Assembly: GCF_030272615.1 (NCBI RefSeq)
Contig: NC_081412.1
Location: 102,412,796-102,476,795, forward strand
Reading direction: 5' to 3'
Source of the DNA: Cryptomeria japonica
Taxonomy: Eukaryota; Streptophyta; Pinopsida; Cupressales; Cupressaceae
Length of the DNA: 64,000 nucleotides
Positions 46,056 through 58,512 of this stretch are shown here, piece after piece. Below the pieces are notes generated by a model that saw only the letters and a list, made by a program, of their open reading frames with translations, did no database searches and was not told the origin of the DNA. The translations under genes were made by a program, and so were the position numbers. Position 1 is the first letter of the stretch, and each line of letters starts with the position of its first letter.

Positions 46056-46560
46056 TTTGTACACTCTCTAACTACATAAGCCAAATAATTTGATTATTTA
46101 TGTATCTAGATTAGACATCTATTTCTTTCTAAAGATGAAAACAAGTTAAGGACCCAATTGAAAATAGCGAATAAAGTATTAAGAGTTAGATTATTTTATT
46201 TTACATATTATATTCACGAATATAATATAAAATTTAATTTTTATTTCAGACTTATCTATCTTGTTTACTTTATTTTTATTAAAAAAATTATTTTTTAATA
46301 CATTTGTTACTTTTAAATTTTATTTTTGAAAAATGATAATTTTTGTTTTGTTTTGTTTTTACATTGAAATGTGTTGTAAATACTTGTATTTTAGTTTTTA
46401 ACAGTTTCGTATTAATATACATTTTAAAGTTTTGATATCTTTATATTTAATAAATAAATTCAACTCTAAATAAATATACTTATAATTTAATTTTTTATTA
46501 TTTTTAATAAATATATGTTGATTGTATTTTGGTTTTTATGTACATGTTCATGACATAAGA

Positions 46561-49460
46561 TGTTGTCTTGATGTTTATGTTTTGAGGTAAAGAGTTGATT
46601 GGCGACTTGTTTTATGTTGTCATTGATGGCAACTATGTGTTTATTGCTGGCATTGAGTTGTCATTGATGTCAACTGGTATTGCAGGCTGCTACCGGTAGG
46701 GTTGGTCAACCCGGTATGAAGAAGATTGAACCAACATAAGGAGGATTAACATGAAGTCTTGTCAACCGGTATGGTGGAAGACAAGTAGGTATTGAGACTA
46801 TCAGTGACTTCACCGGTATGAGGTGAGATGCATGTGTGTGTTAGCATGTTGAATGATAACCGGTAGAGCATAAACCAGTTGGAAGGTTGGGTGCATGTTT
46901 ATGATGAAGAGGCAAAATGTTAAAATGATCACAAACCAGCGGAGGTGAAGATGTGCTACCAGTGTACTATGCACTACTGGTTAGCAGAAGGAGAAGGTCT
47001 CACCGATAAGGGCTTGTGTTGGTATGAGTTTGTTGAATGTTCAATTGTAAACCGATCTTGTGATGGTGAGCTGAGTGTATGTCGATGTGATGCCATGTGG
47101 AGCTGAGGTGGCAAGCATGTAGAGGCCGGTGAAGTTTCCATCGACATGGTTGTTGGAACAGATAATTGACATTAATGAAACGACCACAAATCATGGGTCA
47201 ATAACAGATTGATGCGGCTCGAGGAAGAATGAATGACAGAGAAAGACCAGGGAGTTGTTGGCACCTGGATCGAAGCAAAGAAATCAGATTGCAATAGAAC
47301 CCCGAGAAGGAAACAGGTGGGTCATAAATGAGTCGACAGATTTCAAGGCCGAAAATCATGGTTGGGATTGCTATCTTTAGCAAATATACATTGGATGATA
47401 GAAAACACATATAGATGCATTCCTCCAATGCAGGTGATCGATCCAAGGCAGATTGGATCGGATTTGATGAAGATTTGATTGATGGAAGAAACCCTAATCG
47501 CCCTTAGTTTGAATTGATTTTTGGTGGGAAAGCTCAAGACTAAATATGATGACTTGAGACTGTGATCAGTGTTGCTGAAGAGTGAAGGTAAGTGTGAAAT
47601 TGTTGTCTAAGAGCCGAAGAGATAAATACTTGAAGTGTTTATGAGAGAGGACTATACCGGTAAGGAGAAGCAAGGTAAAATGGTGTAAGGAACAAACCGA
47701 CAGAGTGAGCATAGGATGCAGAGGTAAAAATATGAAGGAAGCAACATCTGATAGAGAGTAATCAAGTGTGATTGGATTTTCAGTAGAGAAAAGGGAGAGA
47801 AGATTAAGAAGAGCTAGAATCAACAGAAAGGCTAAGTTGCAATGTGCATTGAGCCGATACAAATCGGTAAGTTAGAAACCAGTAGTGTTGAACTTTGAAG
47901 GGTTGCAAAACTTCATTTGCAACAAGTATCTCATTTGAATAACTAAGTTTTATATTATTTTCACTAAATTGATGCTTAGTGCAGGGGTTGTAGCTCCTTT
48001 AGGTTGTAGCCTATAAATAGTGTAAGGGTTGGTGCTCCTTTGAGTGGTGCTCATAAATCAGGGGTTGGTGTTCCTTGGGTTGGTGCCCTAAAATTGTAAT
48101 CAGATCTTTTACATTGTGAGGCTGGATTGGAGCAGAAGATCTCCAACAGCTATTCTCACCGAGGGTTTTCCCACATTGGGTTTTCCTCATATATCTAGTG
48201 TTGTGTGATGCATTCTTGTGTATGTGTTATGTTGATGTTATAGAAAATCCTTTCACACACTTAGTTTGCACTATTTGACCTACCAGTTAGCACTTAGTTT
48301 GTTTTATATATTACCGGTATACCCCTGTTGAAAAAAAGTGTGTAAATTACTTATTCACCCCCCTCCTAATGATCCATTGTGTCCAACATTTATAGTCACA
48401 TAAGTCTTGTAAGCCAACCAGTAGAGAAGACGGTTTAATAGTAAACCGACAAATAGGTCTTCAATCAGTAAACAGGAACAGAGTTGCATTCAAGCAACCG
48501 ATACAGGCGATTGATGAAGAGTTGGATGATGTGGTTGTAAAGGTGTGATGGAGATAGGGATTTGGTGCTATATTCCTGACCGCATTAGCAGATTCAACAG
48601 GATGATCAAGATTTGATGTACAAAGTAGGCTATCTGGAAGAACACTTAACCGGTAGTGATAAAGTCACTAAGATCAGTAAATCGGTACTATTTTGTTTTA
48701 TTTTTGGTTTGTTATGTCAGTGGCCAACATAAGTAAAGCGTTTACTATAGGTTTGTCTAGATTCATTGAACCTAGGAAATTGTTCCAAGGTTATGAGCTG
48801 ACTAAGTTGATGTTTATAAAAGGTGTGATGAGTTATGAGATGAAGTATGGGATTGAAGGCGAATATTGAGATTTTGATTGTGCAGTGATTAGTGAAGCTC
48901 TGTATTGATGTTTTGTTGAATTTTTGGAGGAACTAAAGTGGATCTTATCTAAAACAGAGGTGTTATATGAAGATCATTGAACTGTTGTTATCCTAACAGT
49001 TGCAGCAAGCAAATACCTTAACCGGGTAGGTCCTGACAGGCCTTAATTTGTAAATCCCCTAACAGGGTAGCTCAACATATGAGTTTAAATCCTCTTGCGA
49101 GGTTGCTCCTAACAGGGCATAGGTCATAATAGGGCTCATCATAGCAAATCCCTTCACCGGGTGACTCCTAACAGGGTCTGCTCCTAACAGGGCATATTTG
49201 TAAGACCTTAACTGGTCAGAGGTTTCTATTCTGCAAATGGTGAATCTTGTGGGTACTAACTCCCACCATGGTTTTTCCCTTTTGGGTTTCCACGTATAAA
49301 TCATTGTGTTATGGTTGGCATGTTTTATATAGTGTTTGCTTATGTGATTATTCTCCTTCCATGCCTATTGATTTTAAAGTTGTTAAGAGGTGTAATCAGA
49401 TTCTTAAGGTTTTTGCTTGCACTGATTCACCCCCCCTCTCAGTGCCTTATAATTTTATCA
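46561..49460 (+). mobile_element. 5' LTR of D, split by a solo LTR
   Basis: Starts TGTTGTCTTGATG, resumes after the insertion at 48389, contains CACGTATAAAT and a C-run (49430-49436) and ends TTATCA before the primer site. Matches 56376-57528 on both sides of the insertion. The open frame that crosses its end into gag is LTR sequence up to 49460. Confidence 0.9.
46645..48388 (+). mobile_element. Solo LTR (Copia type) in the 5' LTR of D, TSD TTTAT
   Basis: 1,744 bp, TGCTGGCATTG...GTCCAACA, flanked by perfect TTTAT copies (46640-46644, 48389-48393). The intact 3' LTR of D reads through this point. It is rich in CCGGTA motifs, has a C-run near its end and no interior. Frames in it are chance. 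Confidence 0.93.
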
Positions 49461-49462
49461 AT

Positions 49463-49475
49463 TGGTATCAAAGCC
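49463..49475 (+). other. Primer binding site of D
   Basis: TGGTATCAAAGCC, two bases after the LTR end; one mismatch to the usual initiator-tRNA-Met site. Confidence 0.88.
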
Positions 49476-49522
49476 AAACTTCCTTGAGGCTTAACCGCTT
49501 GGGAAGGATCCCTAAGGTAGAC

Positions 49523-50821
49523 ATGGGGGAAGGAATGAGCTATAGAGAGATGTCCAATAAACTTGCAGAAACTAAGGAAGCCCTGGAAACATTGAAAGGC
49601 AAGTATAAAGCCTCACTTGCTAAGAGAAGAGAGCTAACTGAACAACTGTTGGAGGTTTCTGAGAGCGACTCTTCTGATGAAGCAAACATAGATGCATTGG
49701 TTGATGAAGTGAAGAAACTGAATGATGAGAAGGATAACTTGAGGAGAGAGCTAGAAGCCCTAACCATCAAAATGAGTCAAGAACTTGAAGCAAGGAGGAC
49801 AATAGAGGACAAGATCAAAGAGAAAGAACATGATATCTTTAAGCTGAATCAGGAAGTCGGTACCCTGTATGCTCATTGGCATGAGGAAAAGGAAGAAAAA
49901 GAAGAAATAAAGGCAGAATTGGATATGGAAATGTATCTTAGAGAGACCCTTATGAAAAGGAATGAAGATCTTACAAAGGAACTTGCTGATGCTAATGAAA
50001 AACTTGCTACGTTTAACAAAAGTTCTACCATGGTTGATGAACAGATTCAATCACAAAGGATGAATGGTGACACAACTGGATTGGGTTATACTACATTTGA
50101 GAAAGGTGAGTCTTCCGTTACAAAGGACAACATGGAAGAAGGTAAATCTGCACCTAAAATTCAGGAATCTACTAGTAAGAAACCTTATAAACCTGTATGT
50201 TTCAATTGTCATAAGCCAGGACATATTGCTAATGTTTGTAAAAGCATATCTAATGCTACTAATGTTTATAGACCTAATTCATATCAAGGATATAAGCCTA
50301 GAACTTTTAATGGATATTGTTACACTTGCAACATGCATGGGAATAGAGTTGTTGAGTGCAGGTATGGAGCAAACAATCTGACACTTCACATGAGTCAAAG
50401 GTCTGGTGGTGGTTGGCAAAGAACCTTTAATGACCAAAGAAGTCCTAATTGGCAGAGACCCTATGCTAATAGATCTAGCCCCTATGAGATGGAAAAGAGG
50501 ATGAATGTGGTTTGCACAATCTGTCATAACTACAGTCATGTAGCTATGAACTATAGAAGAAGGACTGGTAGAGGCAATGTTGGACCTTGTATAGCATCTG
50601 GTATGGCTTGTTATCATTATCATCAACTGAGACATATTGCAAAGTTTTCCAGAGAAAAGGTGAATCAACTGGTAAATCAATCTGATGACCAGAAGATGAA
50701 AATTGATGTGGAGGAGACCATAGCTGAAATGAAAAAAATCCTGAAAAAGAAGGATGATGAGAAACCATCTGAAGATCCTAATTCTTCACCTAGTGTGGAG
50801 AACCCTTCACCGAAAAACTAA
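49523..50821 (+). CDS. gag-like protein of element D, intact (coiled coil + four knuckle positions)
   Basis: 432 residues without interruption, the only intact retrotransposon frame in the window. The ATG is the first after the primer site and starts MGEGMSYREM. Residues 10-165 are charged and heptad-like (LNDEKDNLRRELEAL, KEHDIFKLNQ). Four knuckles follow: 226-239 CFNCHKPGHIANVC (complete), 266-279 (His replaced by Asn), 331-344 (last Cys is Tyr) and 363-376 (only Cys363 and His371 left). A Lys/Glu-rich tail ends in PSPKN. The order coiled coil, four knuckles, charged tail is that of A/B gag. Likely a nucleic-acid-binding capsid-like protein; only the first knuckle should bind zinc normally. 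Confidence 0.85.
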   Translation: MGEGMSYREMSNKLAETKEALETLKGKYKASLAKRRELTEQLLEVSESDSSDEANIDALVDEVKKLNDEKDNLRRELEALTIKMSQELEARRTIEDKIKEKEHDIFKLNQEVGTLYAHWHEEKEEKEEIKAELDMEMYLRETLMKRNEDLTKELADANEKLATFNKSSTMVDEQIQSQRMNGDTTGLGYTTFEKGESSVTKDNMEEGKSAPKIQESTSKKPYKPVCFNCHKPGHIANVCKSISNATNVYRPNSYQGYKPRTFNGYCYTCNMHGNRVVECRYGANNLTLHMSQRSGGGWQRTFNDQRSPNWQRPYANRSSPYEMEKRMNVVCTICHNYSHVAMNYRRRTGRGNVGPCIASGMACYHYHQLRHIAKFSREKVNQLVNQSDDQKMKIDVEETIAEMKKILKKKDDEKPSEDPNSSPSVENPSPKN

Positions 50822-51295
50822 TCTGTTAAAAAGCTTAGGGGGAGCTTAATGTTAGATCCATTTTAGAACCCCCTGAAGGACCATGAGGTAAGTTAAATCT
50901 GCATACTTTGATGCATTATGATATTGAGAAGTGATTTTATGATCAAACTGGTAGGTTTGATGTGTTATGTGAACTGGTAGTATGTTAAAAGATGTTTCAG
51001 GGTTTTACCAATAATATCATTTAATACAATAGATAATGGGCAAATAAAAAGAACTTTGTGAATGTCATTTGTCACTTTGGATTCTTGTGAGCACTTCTAA
51101 GAGCGAAAAGAGCAGAGAAAAGTTTGTGTTTGCAGCATCTAACTAGATCGACAGATATTTGAGGATATTTGAGGTGATCCATGATCGACAATCGGTGAGA
51201 GAACATTATCGGTGTCAAAACCCTAGTTGTGAAAGCAGTAAAAGGTATTTATCCGGCAATTCCTATTGTTATATCTGAAGTCTGATTTTTTTAGA

Positions 51296-54200
51296 ATGGA
51301 TACCCCACATCTAGTAGATGTTACAGACAAACCTCGTCTTGAATTTAAAAGGCACCCATTTAAGTTTGTTGAAACTGATCCTGTCGGAGCCCTATCTAGA
51401 GTTCCCTATGGAGTGTTACATGTAGAAGATGTTAGATCTTTTTATCATTGCAAATTGGAGGATCTTGGCATTTTTACGATCTTTGACCAATATAAATTGT
51501 TGTGTGATAAGAACAGAGTGTTGAAGGAACAGTTTAAGAAGGTTACTGAGAAAGGTTTTCACCATGCACTAAATTCCATTGATGATTTTGATGGTGAACA
51601 TGTCATATATGTTCTTAGCAGGATCCACGACCAATTTATGTGGCTTGACAAAACACATAAGATTACAAAAGAATCTATTCATGCAGTCACCGGACTTTGT
51701 GCCATCGACGAGGTTCCAATATTAAGATTCGTTCCTAAGAATGATGTTGAAAAGCTGACTAATTCAAGATGGGATGAAAGAGAAATGACAGTGAATGATA
51801 TTAATGATTTGGCAGTTAAATATGCTTCAATGGTTATTGGTTACCGAATATATCATTCTAGTAGGATGAACAACATCTCTGTTGCAGCCATGCATACCAC
51901 ATACCGGATGATTAAGGAAGATGTTGATTATGATTTGTCTGAGGCATTGTGAATTCGTCTGAAACTGAATCTTGAGTCCATCAAGAAGGATAATAGATTG
52001 AAGTTTAAATTTGGACAGTTGATAATTGGTTTATTTTTCTAATTTCAGAACTATTTTCCTAGTATCGGTGATGTTAAGTGGTCTACGGACACACCGACAC
52101 TATTACAGATGAAGAACAACATTAGAATGATGGGTAATGGTTTTGATAAGATTTCATGGGGATATTTTAAGGATTTTTAGAAGAAGATGCATGCAAGAGA
52201 AAGGTTACCAAAGAGTATTGTCCAGAGATATAAGGACACAATTTGTTTCATGGTTGATACAAATACTTGTATGATGGAGGCAGTTGATCCCAGGACAACT
52301 TGGGTGATGCCTATGGGTTATGAAGTCGAGCCAAATCTTTTGGTGGCATATGCAGATCACTTGTTAACTCAACCAGTAGATACAACTACAGAAAGATTTG
52401 GTACCTACAAGGAGAAATCTGTATAGGTGTACTCTGAATTAAAAAAATCGGTAATTGCTAAGAAAGTGAGAAAGGAAGTAGAGGCATTTGTTGAACAACA
52501 AGGTTTTACAAAGGAAGCCATTGCAGAAGCAAGAGCAAGACATGCAGCACAATAGGCAGGTGCACCAAGTGCCCCAACTGATACCCCCACCAGTATGAGA
52601 ACAAGAAGTGAAGATGCAAAGATTAAGAAAGAATTCAACCTACTGAAGCAAAGACAGAGAAGACTTCCAAGATACAATTCAAGAGAGAAGGAAAAGTCAT
52701 TGAGCCCCCTACACCTAAAGCACCGGTAACTACAGGGAAAAGGAAAAAGGAACAAGCAAAGAAACTGGTAGTTGTTGATGAAGAAGAAACTAAATTAGAA
52801 GGTGAAAAGAAAGCCTTAAGAGCTAGTGGTAAGAGATCAAAGGATGTTGGAACTTCCACTATCAAGACTATAAAGAAACTAGTAACAAAACTTACATCTT
52901 TTGAAAAGTTAATTATGCATGTTAAGGAGTATGGTTTATTAACTGCTGTGAAGAAACTTTATGATAGTTTTGGTGAAGATGAACAAAGACATATAGAGGA
53001 TGCAGTTGTTTTCATGATGAATAAATACAATAAGCCCTAATTGAATTGCAAGGGCTAATTTTCAATTCTTTATATAATAAGATTGATGCAAGATGATAGG
53101 CTGCCATGAAAAAAGACAAAGAATGTATTGAATTCATTCTTAAAAATCTACAACCTGAAGCTACAAGAGAGGAGATAGATGAAATTCTTGCAAAGGTAAA
53201 ATCATCTTTTAGATCTAAGAAAAGGTTGACAAGAATGTTAATTGGTGAGACCCAATCAGTTCATATGGAAACTGAACAAATTTTGAAGAAGTTACTGGGT
53301 TTGTTACCAGATGAGGAGAAAGAGCAACCAGAGAAGCTTAAGGCAGAATATATTCCGGACAATGTTGATATGTCTTTCAACTTGATGAAATTTTAATGGG
53401 AGACCAATCAGTAGATGATCAATTGGTCAATACATAGACAAAGATTGTTGCCATTCTTGATGATGACACCGATACTAATGATGTTGATGCAACTGATAAT
53501 ATAAATGTGTAGGTTGATGATGTGCAAATGTCTGAACAACAACAAGGATAGGAAGAGAAGAAAGATAGAGAAGACAAGAGCTCTGAAGAGTCACTGGTAC
53601 ATACACAGACTGTTCCACCACAGGAAAATGATAGTGAAAAGTGTAAGGAAGAAGAAAAGATAGAAGAAAATACAGAGGATAAACCTGAAGAGAAGAAAGA
53701 GGAAGAAGAGAAAGAAATAGAGAAATCATAACCTAAAGTGACACCTGTATCCTTTAATTCTAAGAAGAAAATTGATGATGATGAGGACGATGATGCATTA
53801 AGTATACAAGGACCCATTAATATGGATATGTTGAGTTCTACATAATTAATGGAGATTGCCATTGCAATGCAATCTAGAGCAAAGAAGAAGAGAATGAAGG
53901 AACACCATAAAGAAGCTGAGACAATCAAACATGCAGTTGAAATTTTGTCAAACTTATTACCAGAGATTGATACAAACAATTTTGCTACACCGATTGATAA
54001 GCTAGGTCAATTGGTTACTAATGCTAGTGAACAAATGGAAACATTTGAGGATGTGGCATATGTTTGTGTAGAAAAGGAGTACAAGAAGCAAAGGATAGAG
54101 TAGTTAATGAAAGATATCAATAAAGATAAAGTTGCTTTGACTGTTAACAAGGACCACTTGATGGAAGCTGTATGTGGGAAAAGCGGGTCGATAGAACTCA

Positions 54201-56050
54201 ATATGTGAAAAATGTTCCAAAATACCTGTCCACACACACACACAGGACTTCTTGGTGCAAGCTATGGAGTAATGAAGTATTACTCAGCTTCCCAAGGTTG
54301 GTCCCATGGTTCTCTATCTTACAATGTCCCTCAAACCAATGTTTTTGCTCTTAGATCATTGAGCAAAATGGTTTAGGGATGGCAAATGCAAGAACGAGGG
54401 ATGCTTTGATAGATTTTAGTATGAGATGCATCCTAAGCTATGCATGATTCTAGAAATGCAATAAACTAGATTATAAGATGACAAGGTTAGTATAAATACT
54501 ATCCTAACATGATATATTTAGTCTATGATTGAGCTAAATGATGAAGAAAATATTCTAAACATGCATATTTAGACTAATTCCTGATTTAAAAGAGGCTAAA
54601 ATGATGAGCATAAAAATGATATATGAAAGCTTGAATGTATTTGAGCATAAGTGTGATACTACAAATTTGGAGGATGATTTAAAATGGAGGAATGAGAGCT
54701 CTATTTATAGCAAAAACAGGGCAATGGATGGTCAGGATTGAAAGAGTTGATCAAGGGTTGAGTTTGAAAGTTGGGGATCCATGTTTGCAATTTGCACCAA
54801 TGAAATGGTGACAAGTGTCAACATAGGGTTGGGTTGAGAGAAGGGGTTGGAGGCATTAAATGCCTGAGAAGACCTTAGGGTTATCTAGAAGGTAAGGGTC
54901 AAGCCCAAATTAAGATTACCCACTGGATTAAGAGTTAATCCAAGGATAAACCCTTGTGCAAATGATTAAGAGATAATCATGGTCAAAGCATTAAAGGCTT
55001 GATGAGACCCTTGGGTTGGATCAAGGTTGAGTTAAAAGAAATTCTTTAACCATGTAAGAGGGTTTGAGTTAACCATTAATGGTTATGAAGACTTTGGGGA
55101 ATTAAGTGGTTGAAGGCTTGAAGTCTTTAATGGTTATCAAAGACTTTGAGGAATTAAGAAGTGACCTCCCCTTGCTTAGGGATGTGACAAAGTTTAGAAG
55201 ATGGGTTAGGCTAATTAGAAGCGATTAGAAGAGTCTAGAAGGGATTAGAAAGGGGTTTAGGAAGGCAAGTGGGAGATGTAGGATTTTGCAAGTGGATGGA
55301 GGGATAATAGGATTTAATTGAATTTAATGAATTTCATTCAATTTGGTTGTAATTAAATAAATTAGATTTATTTAATTTAGGATAACTATTTAATTAAATT
55401 TGAATTTAATTAAAAGTGGATAGGGGGAATTTAATTGAATAAAATGATTTATTCATTAAATGGGTATGGTGAATTTAATTTAAATAAATTGAATAATTTA
55501 CTTAATTAAATAGAGGAATGTGGATAATTTAATTAAATTGGATTTAATTAAATAGAGAAATGAACATAAAATATTCATTTAGAAACATGGTCATTTTTAT
55601 ACGTCTACAGAAGCATTGGAGACTGGTGGTAAGATCCTTTCTATTGTGGCAAAAATTTCTTTATTTTGTGATGATTTGATCAAGAAGAAGCAGGAAGCAG
55701 AAACATAACTTGAAGTTATAAGTGAATCATTTAAGCCCCTGAATGATTCTGCTATAACTTATGGTAGATCACTTGTTGAACTTCAACATAAGTTGAAAGC
55801 TTATGAAACTGAATAGGTAAAGAGAACAACATCCTTGCAGGAACTACAAACACAGTTGATTCTGAAAGTTGAAATATTGTAGAGAGGGTATAAAGAGTGA
55901 GGAGCTATCCTTTCTACCTCAAATATGAGCACTATAGATGCCATGGAGGAGTTTTCTGGGCAGATCGGGACACATGTGGAGATAACTGACACTATTTTGG
56001 AGACCTGGCATAATTATCTGAAGTAGTTGAAATCTCATTTTAGTGATACA
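51296..56050 (+). pseudogene. ORF2 of element D, broken by stops and by a Gypsy solo LTR
   Basis: Starts MDTPHL, 474 bp after gag. Blocks shared with A: GALSRVP, VEDVR, LEDLG, VLSRIH, WLDK, ITKESI, ASMVIGY (open to TGA 51950), then in the same frame WGYF, ICFMV, MEAVDPR, TERFGT (52187-52426, stop TAG). Beyond, frames shift: a segment at 53106-53396, a Glu/Lys-rich acidic part (about 53520-53730), 53849-54103, then after the insertion a coiled tail to about 56050. Without the insertion the region spans about 1,100 codons, close to A. No catalytic motif or membrane segment; function unknown. Confidence 0.78.
54169..55609 (-). mobile_element. Solo LTR of a Gypsy element in ORF2 of D, TSD GAAGC
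   Basis: 1,441 bp flanked by perfect GAAGC (54164-54168, 55610-55614). On the minus strand it starts TGTAGACGTATAAAAATG, like the G1 LTR (TGTAGACACTTAAAAA), has TATAAATA (complement at 54702-54709) and ends CCCACATACA. The ORF2 frame of D lines up across the two flanks when the LTR and one duplication are disregarded. A (CA)n run lies at 54231-54244. AT-rich near 55.3-55.6 kb. Confidence 0.93.
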
Positions 56051-56166
56051 TTTTCTAAAATTGCATTGTAAATGTTTTTTGAACTCCTATATCTATATAT
56101 GCTATGTAATTTTGATTCAAATATATTCATCCTTTCATGTATTTACTTTCCTTTGTCATTGTTGTC

Positions 56167-56375
56167 AAAGGGGGAGTAGCAGTTGAAAAGAGCCAGTCAA
56201 AATTTTATTGTAATTATAATGGGGAGTAGTAGTATGAGTCTTGTAATGGTTTAAATTTTTGTAATAGCATGTAATTGCTAAGGGGGAGTATGTGTCATGA
56301 ATAGAGTCAATTTTTGTATTGCACACTTACACAAAAAAATTTCTAAGTGTTGCCATCAATGCCAAAGGGGGAAAT
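56167..56375 (+). other. Polypurine-tract array of D
   Basis: AAAGGGGGAG at 56167, GGGGAG at 56221, AGGGGGAG at 56281 and AAAGGGGGAAAT at 56364-56375, the last abutting the LTR and preceded by ATCAATGCC as in A, B and C. Confidence 0.8.
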
Positions 56376-57528
56376 TGTTGGCTTGATGTTAATGTTTTGA
56401 TGTAAAGAGTTGATTGGTAACTTGTTTTATCTCATCATTGATGGAAAGTATGTTTTTATAGTCACATAAGTCTTGTAAGCCAACCGATAGAGAATATAGT
56501 TTAACATTGAACCAACAAATTGGTCTTCAACCGGTAAACAGGAACAGAGTTGCATTCAAGCAACCGGTACATGCGATTGATGAAGAGTTGGATGATGCAG
56601 TTCTACAGGTGTGATGGAGATAGGTATTTGGTGCTATATTCCTGACTGCATTAGCAGATTCAATAGGATGATCGAGATTTGATGTACAAAGTAGGCTATC
56701 CGGAAGAACACTTAATCGGTAGTGATAAAGTCACTCAGATCGGTAAACCGGTACAATTTTGTTTTATTTTTGGTTTGTTATGTCGATGGCTGACATAAGT
56801 AAGGGGTGTAATGTAAGTTTTTCTAGATTCATTGAACCTAGGAAATTATTCCAAGGTTATGAGCGAACTAAGTTGATGTCTATAAAAAGTGTGATGAGTT
56901 ATGAGATGAAGTATGACATCGAAGGCAAATATTAAGATTTTGATTGTGCGGTGATTAGTGAAGCTATGTATTGATGTGTTGTTGAAGCTTTGGAGGAACT
57001 GAAGCAGATCTTATCTGACACAGAGGTGTTATATGAAGATCATTGAACTATTGTTATCCTAACAATTGCAGCAGTCAAATCCCTTAACCAGGTAGGTCTT
57101 GACAGGCCTTAATTTGTAAATCCCCTAACAGGGTAGCTCAACATTTGAGTTTAAATCCCCTTGTGAGGTTTCTCCTAATAGGGAATATCTCCTAATAGGG
57201 CTCATCATAGCAAATCCCTTCACCAAGTGACTCCTAATAGGGTTTTCTCCTAACAAGGCATATTTGTAAGACCTTAACCGGTGAGAGGTTTCTATTCTGC
57301 AGATAGTGAATCTTGTGGGTACTAACTCCCACCGTGGTTTTTCCCTTTTGGGTTTCCACGTATAAACCATTGTGTTATGGTTGGCATGTTTTATATAGTG
57401 TTTTCTTATGTGATTATTTTCCTTGCATGCCCATTGATTTTAAAGTTGTTAAGATGTGTAATCGGATTCTTAAGGGTTTTGCTTGCACTGATTCACCCCC
57501 CCCCTTTCAGTGCCTTATAAGTTTATCA
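56376..57528 (+). mobile_element. 3' LTR of D
   Basis: 1,153 bp, TGTTGGCTTGATG...TTTATCA, uninterrupted, with CACGTATAAA at 57357 and a C-run at 57496-57504. It defines the insertion point of the solo LTR in the 5' LTR. Confidence 0.92.
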
Positions 57529-58512
57529 ATAATACTCCTTATTATCATTGTAAAATAGTTCTTGATGTTAACTATAATCTCTAATTATGACTTAAATTAC
57601 TTCCAAACACCACCATCCATAAGTATTATGCAACTATGTTACATTGGTTGTCTCCACTTATGTTGTCTTCTATTCTTCACATCACTCTATCCTTTATGAC
57701 ATGTGCCCTTACTATTTACAAGCACTTAATAATTTTCCCATTCATATGAAGAATCTAGTAATTAGATTTTCTCAATTGTACAAATTAAAAATGAGTTAAA
57801 AATATTGCCACAATAAATCAAATCAAAAAACAAGAAGATTTGGTCTTTAATAATATTTATAATTTTTAATCATTGTGATAATTTTGAATGAGAAATAATT
57901 AGTTAGTGTATTTTTGTCTTCATTTATGTCTATACAATATTCTATTACAAAAAAGGTTTCTCTATGTTTTTTCTTATGAATAGTTGAAGTATTTTAAAGA
58001 GCTTATATTTAAATGTGTTCTTTCATTTAATCAAGAGGAGCTAGAAGTGTAATTTTTTGGGTTTTAATGGTATCTACATTATCTTATGTTCAAACAAAGA
58101 TCACGTGTATATTGTTACTTATTCTATTTGTATATTATGAAGATAAATTGCTTCTTATTTCAAGAGTATTTATATTTTGTATATTTATTTTTGTATCCTA
58201 TATATTCATAAAGTTTTCAATTTTAGCACAATATCTATTCAAGTGGAGTTGACAAAAAAAAAGAGATTTCCTTAAGACCAACTTAGCGATTGTAAAACTA
58301 TTGTGCTACTTATTTTATGTGTAGATTATTGTTTGCTTCCCATTAGAATTGTGTATGTGGATGAAAATGTTATTCATAGGTTATGTTATCTTATCCATTT
58401 TTCATTCATAGGTTTTGTTATCTTATTTACTTTTTATTCAAGATATGTTATAAACATATAAATTTTCTTTCTCATCGACTTCACGATTATAACAATATTT
58501 TTTTACACATCT
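57529..58512. other. No gene seen
   Basis: AT-rich DNA. A short duplication around TTCATAGGTT.TGTTATCTTAT lies near 58375-58430. No element ends recognised. Confidence 0.5.

Larger units (their letters stand above)
46561..57528 (+). mobile_element. LTR retrotransposon D (pol-less, gag + ORF2), carrying two solo LTRs
   Basis: LTRs 46561-49460 and 56376-57528; minus the nested insertion the first is about 1,151 bp, the second 1,153 bp. Interior without the second insertion is about 5.5 kb: primer site, intact gag, broken ORF2, repeated polypurine tracts. No protease, integrase, reverse transcriptase or RNase H is seen. Proteins are homologous to A/B but strongly diverged, so D is a separate family of the same class. 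Flanks TAAGA and ATAAT do not form a clear 5-bp duplication. Confidence 0.87.

Noticed and set aside
53419-53979. Minus-strand Ser-rich 186-codon frame
   Set aside because: It is antisense to the Glu/Lys/Asp-rich part of ORF2 of D, whose GAA/GAG codons read as TTC/CTC in reverse.
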